Shown here: positions 1-8,474 of the stretch, one piece after another
Position numbering within the stretch: position 1 is the stretch's first letter
Layout: each line of letters opens with the position of its first letter
Assembly: GCA_023460935.1 (NCBI GenBank)
Contig: JAEWOI010000045.1
Coordinates: 62,001 to 126,000, forward strand
Source of the DNA: Actinomycetes bacterium
Lineage (GTDB): Bacteria; Actinomycetota; Actinomycetes; Propionibacteriales; Propionibacteriaceae
Direction: 5' to 3'
DNA: 64,000 bases
Notes under the pieces: model-generated
Seen by the model: the letters and a program-made list of their open reading frames with translations, nothing else
Told to the model about the DNA's origin: nothing
Databases searched by the model: none
Program-made: the position numbers and the translations under genes

Positions 1-362
1 CGGGCGTAGGCGCGTTCGGCGTCGATGTCGATGTGGCGCCCGCCGTCGTCCAATACCACGGCGAAGCCTTCCCCAACCGCCTCGAGCCGGACGAACCGCT
101 GCCCGAGCAGCGAGCGCAGCTGGTCCTCGCGCGGCAGCCACAGCACAGCTTCGGCCGCGATGCTGTCCAGCGCCCACTCGGTGGTGCCGTTGAACTTGAT
201 CACCCGGCCGCCCGGGACGTCGGCAGCCTCGATGGTCATGTCGCTGATCACGAAGACCTGGTCGTCCAGGTCACGGTCGGGGATCATGAACCGGTCCCCG
301 CTGGCCGGCGCCCACTCGGTGCCGAGGCGCCGGAGTTCCTCGGCCAGCTCGCGGCTGATCAC
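1..362 (-). CDS. CpaE-like conserved actinobacterial protein (3' end outside window)
   Basis: Partial gene; only about the first 120 codons are present. It begins with a GTG at 362 preceded by GGAGGA about 3 nt upstream. The product starts VISRELAEELRRLG and contains the stretch DRDLDDQVFVISDM followed by FNGTTEWALD and LPREDQLRSLLG. This resembles a short actinobacterial family often labelled 'pilus assembly protein CpaE', although it lacks the CpaE ATPase domain, so that name is doubtful. No signal peptide or membrane segment is seen. It lies downstream of the aldolase gene on the same strand with a 72-bp gap. Function is unknown. Confidence 0.6.
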   Translation of the reverse strand, partial: MISRELAEELRRLGTEWAPASGDRFMIPDRDLDDQVFVISDMTIEAADVPGGRVIKFNGTTEWALDSIAAEAVLWLPREDQLRSLLGQRFVRLEAVGEGFAVVLDDGGRHIDIDAERAYA

Positions 363-434
363 GACTCCTCCACTTCGCGGACTCTACCCGCAGCGTCGGA
401 GTGGCCGGCGGCCGCCACCGCCGGCCACCCGGGA

Positions 435-1322
435 TCAGGTGGTCGAGGCGGCGTAGATCGAATCGATCGAGGCGGCCAGGGCCGCGTCGAACGCTTCGTC
501 CGTCATCGACACCTGCAGTCCTTCGGTCAGCGCCCGGCTGAAGCTCGCGATCAGGCCCTGGTTGGCCGCCAGCAGCCGGTTGGCCTCCGCCCTGGAGTAC
601 CCGCCGGACAGCGCCACCACCCGAACCACCCTGGGGTGGCTGATCAGCTGCAGGTAGAGGTTCGGTTCGGTGGGCAGGGTCAGCTTCAGCATCACCTTCG
701 CCCCCGCCGGCAGGTGGTCCAGCCGGTCCAGGATGCCGGCGGTGACCATCGCCTCCGCCACAGCCTTGTCCGGGGCCTTGATGTCCACTTCGGGCTCGAG
801 GATGGGCAGCAGCCCGGCCGCGAGGATCCGTTCGCCCACCTCGAACTGCTGGTCCAGCACCGCGTCCACCCCCGCCTGGTTCCCGCCGAGGACGAAGGAC
901 CGCATCTTGGTGCCGAACACGTGCCGCTCGGCTGCCCGGGCGAGCAGGGCGTCCAGGTCGGGCATCGGCTTCATCAGCCGCACCCCGTCCACCGGCTCGG
1001 CGAGCCCCTTGTCGACCTTGACGAACGGCACCACCTGGCGGCGCAGCCACAGGAAGTCGGGGATCGGCGATCCGTCCAGGTCGGCGTCCATGGTCTGTTC
1101 GAACAGGATCGCGGCCAGCACGCGCTCTCCGGTGAACGCCGGGGAGGTGATGATCCGGGTGCGGAAGGCGTGCATCAGCTCGAACATCTCTGCATCGCCG
1201 GAGTAGGCCCCCGCTTCCACGCCGTAGCGGGCCAGGGCGCCCGGGGTGCTGCCCCCGGACTGGTCGAGTGCAGCGACAAAACCCTTGCCGGTGGCCATTC
1301 TGGAAAGCTGGGCGCCGTCCAT
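435..1322 (-). CDS. fda: Class I fructose-bisphosphate aldolase
   Basis: Predicted 295-aa cytoplasmic glycolytic enzyme cleaving fructose 1,6-bisphosphate into dihydroxyacetone phosphate and glyceraldehyde 3-phosphate through a lysine Schiff base. Seen in the sequence: FVAALDQSGGSTPG near residues 15-28, PFVKVDKGL near 100, LEPEVDI near 175, VMLKLTLP near 210 (its lysine is the likely Schiff-base residue) and VALSGGYSR near 236. The ATG at 1322 is preceded by AGGAGGT at good spacing, so a longer in-frame extension upstream is rejected. The length fits the single-domain class I family of bacteria such as staphylococci rather than the zinc class II enzyme. Confidence 0.92.
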   Translation of the reverse strand: MDGAQLSRMATGKGFVAALDQSGGSTPGALARYGVEAGAYSGDAEMFELMHAFRTRIITSPAFTGERVLAAILFEQTMDADLDGSPIPDFLWLRRQVVPFVKVDKGLAEPVDGVRLMKPMPDLDALLARAAERHVFGTKMRSFVLGGNQAGVDAVLDQQFEVGERILAAGLLPILEPEVDIKAPDKAVAEAMVTAGILDRLDHLPAGAKVMLKLTLPTEPNLYLQLISHPRVVRVVALSGGYSRAEANRLLAANQGLIASFSRALTEGLQVSMTDEAFDAALAASIDSIYAASTT

Positions 1323-1436
1323 GACACCTCCTGGTGCACTACCGCCGGCGGTCGCGCTCCGACCGCCGGACGGGCCTGGCTGGGCCACCTCCAGCGTAGG
1401 CCAGCGCGCGCCCTCCCGCAGGCGGACGGCGAGGGC

Positions 1437-1442
1437 TAGGGT
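1437..1442 (+). promoter_or_regulatory. Leaderless -10 box TAGGGT for the 1449 gene
   Basis: TAGGGT sits exactly 6 nt before the ATG at 1449 and no Shine-Dalgarno sequence is present, the layout of leaderless actinobacterial transcripts. Confidence 0.5.
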
Positions 1443-1448
1443 CTGGCC

Positions 1449-1949
1449 ATGAGGACGAACAACGCACTGCAGATCATCTTCGCGTTCTTCCTCGGGCTGG
1501 TGGTGGTCGCGTTCGTCGGCATCGGCGTGAACACCTTCTACCCCGAACCGGTCTGGCGGGAGGGCGTGCCCTTCGACTACGCCGACGAGTGGCGGCTCTA
1601 CACCGGGATGATCCTGCTGGTCTGCGCCACGGTGATCCTCGCGGTGTCACTGTTCCTGCCCGAGAGCCAGGCCGTGCTCTCCAACGGGCTGTTGCTCGGC
1701 GGGGTGTTCACGATGGTGTACGCGGTCGGCATGACCGTGAGCGCCGGCCAGAGCGTGCTGCGGTTCGTCGTGGTGACGATCGCCCTCGCCGTGACCATCG
1801 GCATCGGCTACCTGAAGTTCGTGAGGGGACGGGAGCGGCGGGCGGCTGCCGCAGCCGAACCGGGCCCGGTCGCCGGCGGCGAACTGGACGAGCGGCTGGC
1901 GGCCGTCGAACGGAAGCTGGACGCCCTCGGCCGCGCCCTGCACGGCTGA
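1449..1949 (+). CDS. Four-helix integral membrane protein, unknown function
   Basis: A 166-aa protein with four hydrophobic segments (about residues 7-28, 52-70, 78-97 and 102-124) and a charged C-terminal tail, residues 128-166, containing a short heptad-like stretch ending LAAVERKLDALGRAL that may form a coiled coil. The loop after helix 1 carries NTFYPEPVWR. I do not recognise a named family with certainty; similar small membrane proteins occur in actinobacteria. It is divergent from the aldolase gene and convergent with the MaoC operon, so it is probably transcribed alone from the leaderless promoter just upstream. Confidence 0.75.
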   Translation: MRTNNALQIIFAFFLGLVVVAFVGIGVNTFYPEPVWREGVPFDYADEWRLYTGMILLVCATVILAVSLFLPESQAVLSNGLLLGGVFTMVYAVGMTVSAGQSVLRFVVVTIALAVTIGIGYLKFVRGRERRAAAAAEPGPVAGGELDERLAAVERKLDALGRALHG

Positions 1950-1971
1950 GGCTGACCCGACCGCTCGGCCC

Positions 1972-2841
1972 TCAGGCCGTCCCGTACGGGGTGACCGTCG
2001 CCACCAGGTGCGGCTTGCTGCCGTCCGGTGTGGTCACCGCCCCCTGCCAACCGGCGCCGTCCGGCCGCCACCAGGCCCCGACCGTCGACGGCAGCAGGAT
2101 GGGCCGGGTGAAGCCGACCTCCACGGAGTAGGTCGCGGGCAGGCGGCTGCCGAGGGCTGCGAGCCAGCGGGCGTGGGTCCACATGCCGTGGATGATCGGC
2201 CTGGCGAAGCCGAACGCGCGGGCGGCCAGCCGGCTGGTGTGGATCGGGTTGGGGTCGTTGGACACCCGGCGGTAGTCCCGTCCGAGCGTTGCCGGCAGCC
2301 GCCACTCGGCGATCGGCGGCTGCGGCTCGAACGGTGCCCGCTTGGCAGGTTCCGGCTCCCCCGGCACGTCGGCCCCCGGCACGAGGTAGGTGGTGACGCC
2401 GTCCCACACGAGCTCTTCGTGCACCCGCACCTCGCCCACGAGGTCGAACACGCCGCCGCGCTTGTGCGGTCTCAGGTTCTCGGCCCGCACCGAAACGTCC
2501 AGCAGTTCGGCGAAGCCGACCGGCCGGTGCAGCCGCATCTGGTTCGTGACGTGTACGACTCCGGCGAGGCGGACGGTGGAGCCGGCCCCGGACATCAGGT
2601 GCACGTGCAGTGGGAAGGTGAGCACGTGCAGCCAGGTCGCCGGCACCTGGTCGCGCAGCGGGAAGCCGCAGACGCGGTTGTAGTCGGCCAGCCGTGCCGG
2701 GTCCTGCGCGAGGCCGGGGACGAGTGCCGTCCGCCCGGGGATCCGGGCCGGCCCGCGGTCGAGGCTGGGCAGCACGGCCTTGGCGAACAGCGTGCCGAGC
2801 GAGGGCAGTTCCGCCAGCAGTTCGACGTCGCGGTCGGCCAT
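1972..2841 (-). CDS. MaoC-family (R)-specific enoyl-CoA/ACP hydratase
   Basis: A 289-aa double hotdog protein. The C-terminal half shows the MaoC signature: RRVSNDPNPIHTS followed by ARAFGFARPIIHGMWTHA, with the Asp-His pair expected to hydrate a trans-2-enoyl thioester. The N-terminal half is a degenerate hotdog with the segment VHVTNQMRLHRPVGFAELL. The ATG overlaps the stop of the upstream FabG gene as TGATG, so it is the last gene of a translationally coupled thiolase-reductase-hydratase operon. Together these provide three of the four activities of a fatty acyl-CoA cycle; whether it runs in the degradative or the synthetic direction cannot be told from sequence. Confidence 0.88.
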   Translation of the reverse strand: MADRDVELLAELPSLGTLFAKAVLPSLDRGPARIPGRTALVPGLAQDPARLADYNRVCGFPLRDQVPATWLHVLTFPLHVHLMSGAGSTVRLAGVVHVTNQMRLHRPVGFAELLDVSVRAENLRPHKRGGVFDLVGEVRVHEELVWDGVTTYLVPGADVPGEPEPAKRAPFEPQPPIAEWRLPATLGRDYRRVSNDPNPIHTSRLAARAFGFARPIIHGMWTHARWLAALGSRLPATYSVEVGFTRPILLPSTVGAWWRPDGAGWQGAVTTPDGSKPHLVATVTPYGTA

Positions 2842-4325
2842 CACGCACCCACCAGGTTCTGGCCGCAGACGCGCACCACCTGGCCGGTGACGCCGCCGCT
2901 GGCCGGGTCGAGGAAGTAGGCCACCGTCTCGGCGACATCGACCGGCAGGCCGCCCTGGCCGAGGCTGTTGGTGCGGCGGAACACCTCCCGCTGGACGAAG
3001 GGGATCCGGGCGGTCATGTCGGTCTCGATGAATCCGGGGGCGACGGCGTTCACGGTGATGCCGCGCCCGGCCAGCTCCGGCGCGAGCGCCCGCACCAGGC
3101 CGACGACGCCGGCCTTCGAAGCGGCGTAGTTGCTCTGGCCGCGGTTGCCGGCGACGCCGGAGGTGGAGGCCACACCGACGATCCGGCCGCCGGCGGCGAG
3201 GCCGCCGGGCTGGCCGTCGAGGAGCGCGGCGTTGATCGGCAGCTGCGCGGCGAGGTTGACCTCGAGCACCTGGGCCCAGCGCCTCGCGTCGGTGTTCACC
3301 AGCAGCTTGTCCCTGGTGATGCCGGCGTTGTGCACGATGCCGTGGATGCGGGTGGTCGACCCGTGGCGGGACGCGACGTGTGCGGCGATCCGCTCCCCGG
3401 CGTCGGCCGCGGTGATGTCCAGTTGCAGGGCGGTGCCGCCCAGCCGGTTGGCCAGCGCCGCGAGTGCCTCGCCTGCCGCGGGGACGTCCACGCAGACGAC
3501 TCTCGCCCCCTGCGTGGCCGCGACTGTCGCGATCTGCGCGCCGATGCCACGTGCGGCCCCGGTGACCACGACGACCCGGCCGGCCAGCGGCTCGGGTGCT
3601 GCGGCCCTTCGGGACGCCCGCTCGTTCCTCGCGGGCTCCTCAGGGACCGTGGGAGCGGGTGCCGGCTCGCTCCTCGCGGGCTCCTCAGGGACCGGAGGAG
3701 AGGGTGCCTGCTCCTCGGCGTCGCCAACGGCGGGGCCGACGGTCCACGACTGGCCGTCGACGAAGGCGGAGCGGCCCTCGAGCAGGAACAGCAGGGTTGA
3801 GGTGAGGTCGTCGGGCGTGGTGCCGGGCTGCACGTAGACGAGGTTGGTGGTGGCGCCGCGGCGCAGTTCCTTGCCGATGGTGCGGTTGATCCCGTCCAGC
3901 GCCTGCCGGACGGCGTTGGCCTCCACCCCCTCCACCTCGGCGTCGGCGAGCAGGACCACCCGGCCGGAGGCGGCCAGGGCCTTCAGGGCCGGACGCAGGA
4001 CAGCCCGCAGCGACTCCAGTTCCCCGATCCATCGCAATCCGCAGGCGTCGACGACGATCGAGCCGATCCGGCCCGGATAGGCCGGGGCCTGCTCACCCTC
4101 GGCAGGCTCGCCCCCGGCGGCGTCCAGCACCGGCGCGCCGGCCGGCACACCGAGCGCGCGGAGGGTCCGGGCCCCGAGCTCGGAGCCGGCGAGAGATGCC
4201 AGCACCAGCGGCTCGGCCGACAGCCCGCGTCCGCGGCGCAGCTCGGGCGGCTCGGGCAGGCCGAGCCTGCCGGCCACCGCGCGGCCGGGTGCGGAGTGGA
4301 AGGCGCGCTCCAGCAGCCCGGCCAT
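2841..4325 (-). CDS. Two-domain 3-oxoacyl-ACP/CoA reductase (FabG4-type SDR)
   Basis: A 494-aa high-molecular-weight FabG. Residues 1 to about 190 form the flavodoxin-like N-terminal domain without a complete nucleotide motif; a proline/alanine/glutamate-rich linker (about 200-240) contains two near-identical copies of a PVPEEPARSE-like segment; the C-terminal SDR domain has VVVTGAARGIGAQIA (cofactor loop), HNAGITRDKLL, the active-site YAASKAG and IETDMTARIP. It reduces 3-ketoacyl thioesters with NAD(P)H. Both gene boundaries are TGATG overlaps with the thiolase and MaoC genes. The duplicated linker is visible in DNA as a direct repeat near 3610-3700. Confidence 0.9.
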   Translation of the reverse strand: MAGLLERAFHSAPGRAVAGRLGLPEPPELRRGRGLSAEPLVLASLAGSELGARTLRALGVPAGAPVLDAAGGEPAEGEQAPAYPGRIGSIVVDACGLRWIGELESLRAVLRPALKALAASGRVVLLADAEVEGVEANAVRQALDGINRTIGKELRRGATTNLVYVQPGTTPDDLTSTLLFLLEGRSAFVDGQSWTVGPAVGDAEEQAPSPPVPEEPARSEPAPAPTVPEEPARNERASRRAAAPEPLAGRVVVVTGAARGIGAQIATVAATQGARVVCVDVPAAGEALAALANRLGGTALQLDITAADAGERIAAHVASRHGSTTRIHGIVHNAGITRDKLLVNTDARRWAQVLEVNLAAQLPINAALLDGQPGGLAAGGRIVGVASTSGVAGNRGQSNYAASKAGVVGLVRALAPELAGRGITVNAVAPGFIETDMTARIPFVQREVFRRTNSLGQGGLPVDVAETVAYFLDPASGGVTGQVVRVCGQNLVGA

Positions 4326-5614
4326 CACACCGCCTCCAGGATCGCCACGACGCCCTGCCCGCCCGCCGCGCAGACCGACACCAGGCCGCGCGCACCGGCA
4401 CCGCGCTCATGGAGCAGCTTCGCCAGAGTGGCGACGATCCGTCCGCCGGTGGCGGCGAACGGGTGGCCGGCGGCAAGGGATGAGCCCGTCACGTTCAGGC
4501 GGGAGCGGTCGATGGACCCCAGCGGCCCTTCCAGCCCCAGTCGGTCGCGGGAGAACTGCGGCGACTCCCACGCCGCCAGGGTCGCCAGCACGGTGGCAGC
4601 GAAGGCCTCGTGCAGCTCGTACAGCTCGAAGTCGCCCAGGGCCATGCCCTGGCGGGCGAGCAGGCGGGCGACGGCGTGCGCGGGAGCCAGCAGCAGGTCG
4701 TCGCCACCGGCGTGGTCCACGGCGGCAACCTGCGCATCAACCACGCGGGCCAGCGCGGGCAGGCCGTTGGCCGCAGCCCACTCCTGGTCGGCCAGCAGCA
4801 CGACCGCGGCGCCGTCGGAGAGCGGGGTGGAGTTGCCGGCGGTCATGGTGCCCTCCGGCCCGCCGAACACCGGCTTGAGCGCAGCGAGCTTCTCCGCGGA
4901 GGTGTCCGGACGGAGGCTCTGGTCGCGGGTGAGGCCGAGGTAGGGAGTCACCAGGTCGTCGAAGAAGCCGTCGTCCCAGGCCCTGGCCAGGTTGTGGTGT
5001 GAGGCCGCAGCGAGCTCGTCCTGCGCCTCGCGACTGATCCGCCAGGCACTGGTGGTCGCGGCCTGGTGCGCACCCATCGACAGCCCCGTGCGAGGCTCCA
5101 CGACCTGCGGCGCCACCGGGGCCAGGTCGTGAGGACGGATCCTGGCCAGGGCCTGCAGCCGCTGCGGCAGGGTCTTGGCCCGGTTGGCGGCGAGCAGCGC
5201 CCTGCGCAAGCCCTCGCTCACGGCGATGGGCGCGTCGGAGGCGGAGTCCACGCCACCACCCACCGCCACCTCGGCCTGCCCGAGCGCGATCTTGTTGGCC
5301 ACGTAGACCACGGCCTCGAGTCCGGTGCCGCAGGCCTGCTGCAGGTCGACCGCGGGAGTGGACGGGTCGAACGCCGAGCCGATCACTGCTTCCCTGGTGA
5401 GGTTGAAGTCCCTGGCGTGCTTGAGCACGGCGCCCGCCGCCACCTCGTCGAGCCGCCTGCCGGCCAGTCCGAAGCGTGCGGCCAGCCCGTCCAGGGCTGC
5501 GGTGAGCAGGTCGGAGTTGCTGGCCGTTGCGTAGGTGCTGCCGGCCCGCGCGAAGGGCGTCCGGTTGCCGCCGACGATCACTGCGCTGCGGGTTTCACGG
5601 TGGGGTTGTGCCAT
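4325..5614 (-). CDS. Acetyl-CoA C-acyltransferase (thiolase)
   Basis: A 429-aa thiolase. Nucleophilic cysteine in QQACGTG (residue 95), the GNSTPLSDGA region, ELHEAFAA, the catalytic His in GHPFAATG and the second cysteine in CAAGGQG are all present. It catalyses thiolytic cleavage of 3-ketoacyl-CoA or the reverse condensation. It is first in the thiolase-FabG-MaoC operon and diverges from a TetR gene with a 70-bp shared promoter region, so the regulator may control both directions. It most resembles the FadI/FadA class; long-chain preference is an inference from its partners. Confidence 0.93.
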   Translation of the reverse strand: MAQPHRETRSAVIVGGNRTPFARAGSTYATASNSDLLTAALDGLAARFGLAGRRLDEVAAGAVLKHARDFNLTREAVIGSAFDPSTPAVDLQQACGTGLEAVVYVANKIALGQAEVAVGGGVDSASDAPIAVSEGLRRALLAANRAKTLPQRLQALARIRPHDLAPVAPQVVEPRTGLSMGAHQAATTSAWRISREAQDELAAASHHNLARAWDDGFFDDLVTPYLGLTRDQSLRPDTSAEKLAALKPVFGGPEGTMTAGNSTPLSDGAAVVLLADQEWAAANGLPALARVVDAQVAAVDHAGGDDLLLAPAHAVARLLARQGMALGDFELYELHEAFAATVLATLAAWESPQFSRDRLGLEGPLGSIDRSRLNVTGSSLAAGHPFAATGGRIVATLAKLLHERGAGARGLVSVCAAGGQGVVAILEAV

Positions 5615-5663
5615 TGGGGCCTCCTACCCGGGTTATTCGATACCGACGGTAGCAGATACATAA

Positions 5664-5678
5664 AGTACTGGGTACTCT
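5664..5678 (+). promoter_or_regulatory. Operator-like palindrome overlapping the leaderless -10 of the TetR gene
   Basis: AGTAC (5664-5668), spacer TGG, GTACT (5672-5676) is a perfect 5-bp inverted repeat. The box TACTCT (5673-5678) overlaps its right arm and is followed by 6 nt and the ATG at 5685, so a protein bound here would block the TetR promoter. The site also lies in the intergenic region of the divergent thiolase operon. Confidence 0.5.
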
Positions 5679-5684
5679 GGGTGC

Positions 5685-6335
5685 ATGGCATCCACCGACG
5701 GCCGCGCCACCCGCTGGGCCGAGCACCGACTGACCCGCAGACGCCAGCTGGTGGAGGACGCGCTGCGGGCGATCCGGCGCAACGGCGCCGGGGTCGGCAT
5801 GGACGAGATCGCAGCCCAGGCCGGCACATCGAAGACCGTGATCTACCGTCATTTCGGTGACCGCGCCGGCCTGTACGCGGCGGTCGTGGCCAGCGTCCAC
5901 GACTTCATCCACCACGGGCTGCGCACCGCGCTGGAACTGACCGACCCCGAAGACCTGTCCGTGCTGGCCAGGGACCTGGCCGACGCCTACCTCTCCCTGG
6001 TGGAGCGCGACCCGGAGATCTACCGGTTCGTGCTGAGCCCGCCGTCCCCGGACGCCGCAGCCAGCGTCGACCCGCTGGGCGGGCTGCCGGAACTGATCGG
6101 CGACCAGGTGAGCGCAGCGATCGCGGAGCACCTGGTGCGTTCGGGCCAGGACCCGTCGTGCGCTCCCACGTGGGGGCACGGGCTGGTCGGCTTCGTCCGT
6201 GCAGCGGCTGACCGGTGGATCGCGTCCGAACCCCGCCAGCCGAGGGCAGTGGTGGTCGCCCACATCGACGCCTTCTTCACCCCGGCGCTGGCCAAGGGGC
6301 TTGCCGCCGTACCGCAACTACAGGAGCAGCCGTGA
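5685..6335 (+). CDS. TetR/AcrR-family transcriptional regulator of the acyl-CoA locus
   Basis: A 216-aa regulator. The N-terminal HTH (about residues 20-65) reads RRQLVEDALRAIRRNGAGVG then MDEIAAQAGTSKTVIYRHFGDRAGLY, a canonical TetR DNA-binding domain. The remaining 150 residues are helical and would hold the ligand pocket and dimer interface, ending with an alanine-rich segment. It overlaps the acyl-CoA dehydrogenase start by 4 bp (GTGA) and diverges from the thiolase operon, so acyl-CoA or fatty acid is a reasonable ligand guess. The palindrome at its promoter suggests autoregulation. Confidence 0.88.
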   Translation: MASTDGRATRWAEHRLTRRRQLVEDALRAIRRNGAGVGMDEIAAQAGTSKTVIYRHFGDRAGLYAAVVASVHDFIHHGLRTALELTDPEDLSVLARDLADAYLSLVERDPEIYRFVLSPPSPDAAASVDPLGGLPELIGDQVSAAIAEHLVRSGQDPSCAPTWGHGLVGFVRAAADRWIASEPRQPRAVVVAHIDAFFTPALAKGLAAVPQLQEQP

Positions 6336-8293
6336 CGATGGTGATGGACCCCTCGACCCGTTCCGGCGAGCAGCGCGGGCCTGCGGAGGAGACCACGCAG
6401 CTGGGTGCAGCGCTGCGGTGGGCGCTGGACGGCCAGTTCGCCGAGCGCAGGGCGGCCGCGCGCGAGGGCTTCCCCGCGCAGAACCTGCTGCGGGACCCCG
6501 ACCAGTCGATCGAACAGGCCAGGCAGTGGGTGCTCGACCGGCTCCGCGAGCTGTCGGCCACCGGCTTCGGTGCCGCCGGGGTCTCGCGCAACGCGGACGA
6601 CGAGCCCGACCCTGCGGCTGCCGTGGTGGCCTTCGAGCTGCTCGCCCACGGCGACCTCTCGGTGCTGATCAAGTCCGGGGTGCAGTTCGGGCTGTTCGGT
6701 GGGGCGGTGACCAACCTGGGAACGCGCTGGCACCATGACACGTTCCTGCCCGGGATCACGAGCATGGAGCTGCTCGGCTGCTACGCCATGACCGAGCTCG
6801 GCCACGGCTCGGACGTGGCCGGGCTGGAGACCACCATCACGTTCGTGCCGGAGACCGACGAGTTCGAGGTGCACTCCCAGACCGAGTCGGCCACCAAGGC
6901 CTACATCGGCAACGCGGCCCGGGACGGCTCGATGGCCGTCGTGTTCGGCCAGTTGCTGGTGCGCGGGAAGAACCATGGCGTGCATGCCGTCCTGGTCCCG
7001 ATCCGGGATGGCGACGGTGCCGACCTGCCTGGGGTGACCACCTTCGACCACGGCGCGAAGGGCGGCCTGGCCGGCGTGGACAACGGGCTGCTCCGGTTCG
7101 ACCGGGTGCGGGTGCCGAGGCGGATGTTGCTGGACCGCTACGGCGGCGTGGATGAGCGGGGGGAGTACACCTCGCCGATCGCCAACCCGAACCGCCGGTT
7201 CTTCACGATGCTCGGCACCCTGGTTCGGGGCAGGGTGTGCATCTCCGCCGGGGGCGGCATCGCAGCCCGCCGGGCTCTTTCGATCGCGCTGCGCCACGGC
7301 CTGCGCCGCCGCCAGTTCACCGCGCCCGACCAGCCCGACGGCGTCCTGCTGCTGGACTACCTGAGCCACCAGCGGCGCCTGCTGCCTGGGGTGGCGCGGG
7401 CCTACGCGCTCGGGTTCGCCCAGAACGAGCTGACCGCGGCGCTCGTGCGGGCGCAGGGGCCGGGCGCTGCCCCGTCCGAACGCGACCAGCGCGAACTGCA
7501 GACCCGGGCCGCGGGGCTGAAGGCGATGACCACCCGTTTCGCCAACGACATCATCCAGGTGTGCCGGGAGGCGTGTGGCGGTGCCGGCTACATGGCGGAG
7601 AACCGCCTGGTGGGCCTGCGCGGCGACGCCGACATCTTCGCGACGTTCGAGGGCGACAACACCGTCCTGCTGCAGCTGGTCACCAAGGCCCTGCTCACCG
7701 ACTACAAGCAGGTCTGGGGTGACCTGGACCGCGTCGGGATGGTGCAGGCGACGGCGAAGGTGATCGGTTCCACCGTGCTGGAGCGGACGGCCGCGAACCG
7801 GCTGATCGAGCGCCTGGTGGCCACGGCCAGCCGGCGACCGGAGGAGGTCAACCTGGTCGACCGCGGCTGGCACGCCTACCTGTTCGAGGAGCGGGAGCGG
7901 CACTCGCTGGAGTCGTTGGCCCGCCGGATGCGGGCGGCGCGCGACCCCCGCGACTTCCAGGCCGTGAACCGGCTGCAGGACCACATGTTGTTCGTGGCCC
8001 GGGCCCATCTGGAGCGGGTGACGCTGGAGGCCTTCATCGCCGGCATCCACGCGTGTTCCGACCCTGAGGCCAAGGACGTGCTGGAGCGGCTGTGCAGCCT
8101 GTACGCGCTGAGCAGCATCGCCGACGACCGCGGCTGGTTCCTCGAGCACAACCGCATCTCCACCGGTCGGGCCAAGGCGCTGGGCGGCCAGATCAACGCG
8201 CTCTGCGCTGAGCTCCGTCCGCACGCCCTGGCGCTGGTGGAGGGGATGGGCATCCCGGAAGGCTGGCTCGGCGCGAAGTTCCTCCAGGACTGA
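6332..8293 (+). CDS. Acyl-CoA dehydrogenase / acyl-CoA oxidase-like flavoprotein
   Basis: A 653-aa enzyme of acyl-CoA oxidase length (normal dehydrogenases are about 380 aa). Seen: CYAMTELGHGSDVAGLETT (residues about 151-169, FAD/substrate strand region), the middle beta domain, the helical domain with CREACGGAGYMAENRL and FEGDNTVLLQLVTKALL (about 440-455), then a C-terminal oxidase-type extension. It oxidises acyl-CoA to trans-2-enoyl-CoA using FAD. The GTG at 6332 overlaps the TetR stop (GTGA) and has AGGAG 5 nt upstream, which I prefer over in-frame ATGs at 6338 and 6344. Oxidase versus dehydrogenase electron acceptor is not decidable here. Confidence 0.9.
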   Translation: MTMVMDPSTRSGEQRGPAEETTQLGAALRWALDGQFAERRAAAREGFPAQNLLRDPDQSIEQARQWVLDRLRELSATGFGAAGVSRNADDEPDPAAAVVAFELLAHGDLSVLIKSGVQFGLFGGAVTNLGTRWHHDTFLPGITSMELLGCYAMTELGHGSDVAGLETTITFVPETDEFEVHSQTESATKAYIGNAARDGSMAVVFGQLLVRGKNHGVHAVLVPIRDGDGADLPGVTTFDHGAKGGLAGVDNGLLRFDRVRVPRRMLLDRYGGVDERGEYTSPIANPNRRFFTMLGTLVRGRVCISAGGGIAARRALSIALRHGLRRRQFTAPDQPDGVLLLDYLSHQRRLLPGVARAYALGFAQNELTAALVRAQGPGAAPSERDQRELQTRAAGLKAMTTRFANDIIQVCREACGGAGYMAENRLVGLRGDADIFATFEGDNTVLLQLVTKALLTDYKQVWGDLDRVGMVQATAKVIGSTVLERTAANRLIERLVATASRRPEEVNLVDRGWHAYLFEERERHSLESLARRMRAARDPRDFQAVNRLQDHMLFVARAHLERVTLEAFIAGIHACSDPEAKDVLERLCSLYALSSIADDRGWFLEHNRISTGRAKALGGQINALCAELRPHALALVEGMGIPEGWLGAKFLQD

Positions 8294-8342
8294 CCTCGAC
8301 CCAAGCGGCCGCTACCCCGCACCTGATCACCACTCCGACCAC

Positions 8343-8416
8343 CCGCTTCGCTACGTGTCGTTGCTCCTCGCTACCGGTATTCGCGTAGCGAGGGGCCAGT
8401 CCGTGTAGCGAAGCGG
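8343..8416. terminator. Nested double hairpin between convergent genes
   Basis: Outer arms 8343-8354 and 8405-8416 form a perfect 12-bp stem (left arm CCGCTTCGCTAC); inner arms 8366-8374 and 8385-8393 form a perfect 9-bp stem (left arm CCTCGCTAC) with a 10-nt loop. The two left arms share the core TCGCTAC. It separates the acyl-CoA dehydrogenase from the convergent AzlD gene, so a bidirectional terminator is likely; no U-tract is present. Confidence 0.55.
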
Positions 8417-8474
8417 AGGTGGTGGGGGACACCGGGGTGGGGCGGACGAGGGACGGGGCGGCACCGGGGCGGGC

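Noticed and set aside
1..362. True CpaE pilus-assembly ATPase
   Set aside because: The visible N-terminus has no response-regulator or ATPase motif; only the short actinobacterial family carrying that label matches.
3610..3700. Mobile repeat inside the FabG gene
   Set aside because: The direct repeat keeps frame and encodes a duplicated Pro/Glu/Ala linker segment; a simple internal duplication explains it.
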